From: Prevotella sp.
GTDB lineage: Bacteria; Bacteroidota; Bacteroidia; Bacteroidales; Bacteroidaceae
Length of the DNA stretch: 62,872 nucleotides
Direction of reading: 5' to 3'
NCBI GenBank assembly: GCA_016285075.1
Contig: JAEEQB010000024.1
Span: 1-62,872, forward strand
The first letter of the stretch is position 1. Each line of letters opens with the position of its first letter. The position numbers and the translations under genes were made by a program. Below are positions 61,601-62,872 of the stretch, piece after piece. The notes below the pieces were generated by a model. The model saw nothing but the letters and a program-made list of their open reading frames with translations. It was not told the DNA's origin and did not search any database.

Positions 61601-62025
61601 ATTTCTTACTTCCACCATCTAAATGGGAAGACTTCCGTTTTGCTGATTTGCTCTTTATTGTATTGGGACAGTTACCAGATGTGAGAGTAACTGTATGGCG
61701 TGTAAATAGTGAAATTTCACAGTTCATTTGTGATTACGAACATGTTATCAAATCGAATGAAAGAAATATATGCAGTAAGCCTTTAGATAAATCAGAAGAA
61801 ATAGGAACTTGGGATGAAAATTCATCAATATATCGTGATATTTATGATGGAGAAGATGATGATGAATACGAAGATGGTGATAATGATGACTATTCGTCTG
61901 ATCAAGATGAACCAACTTATGACAGATATAATGGTTCATACGCCCAAGATGAAATGGGATATAGTGACGATGACATTGATACAATCTTCGATGGTGATCC
62001 AAATGCTTATTGGAATATTGATTAA
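58642..62025 (+). CDS. Large protein of unknown function: cold-shock-like N-terminus, Cys cluster, acidic tail
   Basis: This 1127-residue protein is not recognised. Residues 1-75 resemble a cold-shock/S1 nucleic-acid-binding fold (FGYIYKYNPSEGMGILMF, later ILFSNNDLL and GQLVFFDFND). Residues about 129-161 are very acidic. A long region, about 170-900, is helical and may form repeats. Five cysteines cluster at 957, 961, 964, 977 and 982 (C-x3-C-x2-C-x12-C-x4-C), fit for zinc or an Fe-S cluster. The last 60 residues are Asp/Glu/Tyr-rich. No membrane helix or signal peptide is seen. It lies 156 bases after the AbiC-like gene in AT-rich DNA and could be a defence effector. Confidence 0.85.
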   Translation: MKKFGYIYKYNPSEGMGILMFGVWKVKSSWGSTIKNTPILFSNNDLLSEVSTGQLVFFDFNDDKTVSNIERASLSNFKVDYINSLISCKSNESEYSFYSDNTYISFERLDNIIIPNEDNQDQVKTAKRDYTYDDLFDDEDFDLLDFYGIADSSTDEENDITITKTNSHLPESIKELFNCFGKYKHEGRKESISVNVFDLSLWIDSEVLSTEYYGKKVDELLFLYNIFVLKKRYNKNGYEIPVKLDNDCISPSWSLLLSKFSDKELKKIIYEAPKLQPAMPVEFCKNNTELLTTEYGMPNIEICKLYCLHKIANAKTVSEYQEIKHNLYVYYHCGATHLEGEGTPMCKMGRTRITNLKKRLEVQYETVIKEDVITQLSELSDNPNVVKELSNATPDEFNNVGLYIESLSGLMSDFLGYEVCDKVLDNYEKLPKLYKEALKNSLLSCVNESAVSATQSDNLTPFLLRFHIEKFDNWILESTKQQIKELVNDKFSKLDDLGDLNEAYKADYITSQQYCSRYEQITCGFSTCQFLKELSDYKINDSPIEIQWYVVSSIINQLGYESLDSYKYVKVEYLDSISDIRSLLKWLASYGHLNDVVLKKAEEKICSVLSKEEKWTLFEEKIIQSPGIENIRERLDNVYKNRLLYDIIVKKEKGLLKHSCFQDVMLSDLESASDPNLKLFIADNLDSSHLALMQQKATGFMKLYLWQKQPSDNFDWNLIKSYYHELSAEAQIKILRYIFGKMSSGEFSLSFDELYSEFVETATPACPAICGILCMLKAKKNDLNSSITPSIIESVIGEDEKRRIDFLKDSKELFYPCHGYIAISGNKYDIEYQSFNGILTKEKRNDELYYVIKFYDSPVDLFGRVIDWLDSDEVEYPKTVLLRNSSAEVIDGKYFIHESNEFFVKQFVIAYGIDDKCGLVSDKERMIEMGWLPRNNAYQPLYTNYIRKYEDSDYSICRGGCFGCSDPKNNGIPFFWCNKKMCVRRSHFLLPPSKWEDFRFADLLFIVLGQLPDVRVTVWRVNSEISQFICDYEHVIKSNERNICSKPLDKSEEIGTWDENSSIYRDIYDGEDDDEYEDGDNDDYSSDQDEPTYDRYNGSYAQDEMGYSDDDIDTIFDGDPNAYWNID

Positions 62026-62040
62026 TAGTGAAGAATACAA

Positions 62041-62118
62041 ATGGCCCAATTTAATCAAAAAAGACTCCGTGAATATGGTGTTAAACGCTGTCCAGAATGG
62101 ATGGGAAGAGAATCATAG
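62041..62118 (+). CDS. Tiny frame of 25 residues, possible gene remnant
   Basis: ATG 62041 to TAG 62116-62118 encodes MAQFNQKRLREYGVKRCPEW and five more residues. It reads like a genuine soluble N-terminus but stops at once. It starts 15 bases after the 1127-residue gene. It may be a short gene or the first part of a gene truncated when the downstream DNA arrived. Confidence 0.3.
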   Translation: MAQFNQKRLREYGVKRCPEWMGRES

Positions 62119-62158
62119 TTAGAGGACTTGATTCATTCACAATTACATATTACGAAGA

Positions 62159-62848
62159 ATGAAGAAAGTAATTTCAATAATAGCTTCGGTGCTACTGCAT
62201 ATCTATAGTTTTGCAGTAACCGTTGAGACGACAACCAATCTCAACGTGTACTATCCTGAGTATACGAAGATAGATTTGGTGTGCGGCCAGATGCCAAAGG
62301 CTGCACAGAAGGATGTGGAATTTTGTTGCGAGGCGGCATTTACTGGTGAGTTGCTGAATGAGTTTAAGCACTCGAACATTGCGGATAATCATATTTGCAA
62401 TGGGGAAATGAAGAAGGGCTATCGTTGTAAGGCTAATACAGGAGGATTCGTCTGGGGCAAAGGCAAATGGAAGTTTATGAGGAAAGCTGACTATCCCACA
62501 GAAGCAAATGGATGGGAAATGGGATTCTGCCAGTTGCTGATTATCAAGGATAGCGCAGTCAGGCCTATTGGCGCGAAGATGAAGAATAACAGAAATATCT
62601 ACAGGGCATTGTGTGAGAAGGATGGTATACTCTGTATCATCGAGTCGAAGAAGGTAATGACATACGAGTTCTTTGTGAAGTGCCTGAGTGCCTATAAGGT
62701 TACTCACGCTCTCTATTTAGATATGGGCAGAGGCTGGAACTATGTCTGGTATCGGGATAAAGGCGGTAAGGTGAAAGAAATCTTCCCTGAAAGCAAATTG
62801 GCTCCAAGTTACAAGTATAGGACTAATTGGATTACATTCTACAAGTGA
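62159..62848 (+). CDS. Secreted protein, distantly like phosphodiester glycosidases (NAGPA)
   Basis: The protein has 229 residues. A signal peptide (MKKVISIIASVLLHIYSFA, residues 1-19) precedes a compact domain with five cysteines. The segment from about 155 to 205 (ALCEKDGILCIIESKKVMTYEFF, a helix, then THALYLDMGRGWNYVWYRD) resembles the core of NAGPA proteins, in which a G-x-L-x-x-(I/L) strand is followed by a helix and an ALYLDGG-type loop. Here the loop reads LDMGRG. I am not sure of the family. GC content rises again here compared with the 1127-residue gene. Confidence 0.5.
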   Translation: MKKVISIIASVLLHIYSFAVTVETTTNLNVYYPEYTKIDLVCGQMPKAAQKDVEFCCEAAFTGELLNEFKHSNIADNHICNGEMKKGYRCKANTGGFVWGKGKWKFMRKADYPTEANGWEMGFCQLLIIKDSAVRPIGAKMKNNRNIYRALCEKDGILCIIESKKVMTYEFFVKCLSAYKVTHALYLDMGRGWNYVWYRDKGGKVKEIFPESKLAPSYKYRTNWITFYK

Positions 62849-62872
62849 CGAACTTCGATAAAATGTAGAGAG

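Noticed and set aside
1..62872. tRNA, rRNA or intact insertion sequence
   Set aside because: No cloverleaf-like segment, rRNA sequence or transposase frame was recognised in either strand; a covariance-model scan would be needed to be certain.

Overview
The window looks like chromosomal DNA of a Prevotella-type member of the Bacteroidota (family Prevotellaceae). The evidence is: many promoters of the Bacteroidota form (TTTG, 19-21 bases, TAnnTTTG); a C-terminal tail of type IX secretion kind on a secreted protein; BACON-domain and Wzi-type outer-membrane proteins; a DUF4492 gene before cydAB; and a menaquinone operon with the short MenE typical of the phylum. I saw no tRNA, rRNA, CRISPR array or intact insertion sequence.

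Layout. 1-987: the end of an HU-like gene, a 29-residue smalltalk-type peptide gene, a small membrane protein, and intergenic repeats. 988-5749: a GH2 and a GH78 glycoside hydrolase pair behind a perfectly duplicated promoter. 5842-18706: an exopolysaccharide/capsule locus of the Wzx/Wzy type, with an SLBB outer-membrane export protein, Wzz, an unusual Wzz-Wzy fusion, a flippase, three glycosyltransferases, an initiating sugar-phosphate transferase, a lipocalin-like lipoprotein and a Wzi protein. 18900-21899: a secreted protein with eight MBG-like repeats and a sorting tail. 22433-28841: a sodium/solute symporter and porin, then a membrane protein and a BACON lipoprotein. 29241-33673: a membrane-spanning kelch/AraC regulator, gpsA and lysS. 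33828-36812: three tandem ROK-family genes, the first lacking the catalytic aspartate. 36844-45273: menaquinone synthesis (thioesterase, menF, menD, menB, menC, menE), interrupted by a divergent nucleoside kinase and a GxxExxY protein. 45293-49622: aroB, and the DUF4492-cydA-cydB respiratory operon with a telomere-like C-rich repeat in its leader. 49623-54639: a repeat-rich gap, a DUF3667 protein, a His-rich zinc/cadmium-type P-ATPase and serine acetyltransferase.

From about 54830 to the right edge the content changes. There is a tyrosine integrase of the IntDOT kind, two translationally coupled excisionase-type HTH genes, a small XRE repressor overlapping an AbiC-like membrane protein, an 1127-residue protein that I do not recognise (cold-shock-like N-terminus, five-cysteine cluster, acidic tail), and a secreted protein. 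The part from 57.1 to 62.1 kb is clearly richer in A+T than the core. This looks like an integrated element, and the XRE / AbiC-like / 1127-residue trio is the best candidate here for an undescribed, possibly antiphage, system.

How the genes fit together: the polysaccharide locus, the two hydrolases, the porin and the secreted repeat protein serve the cell surface; the men genes make the quinone that cytochrome bd oxidises; aroB feeds chorismate into both aromatic amino acids and menaquinone. All functions are read from sequence motifs without any database search.
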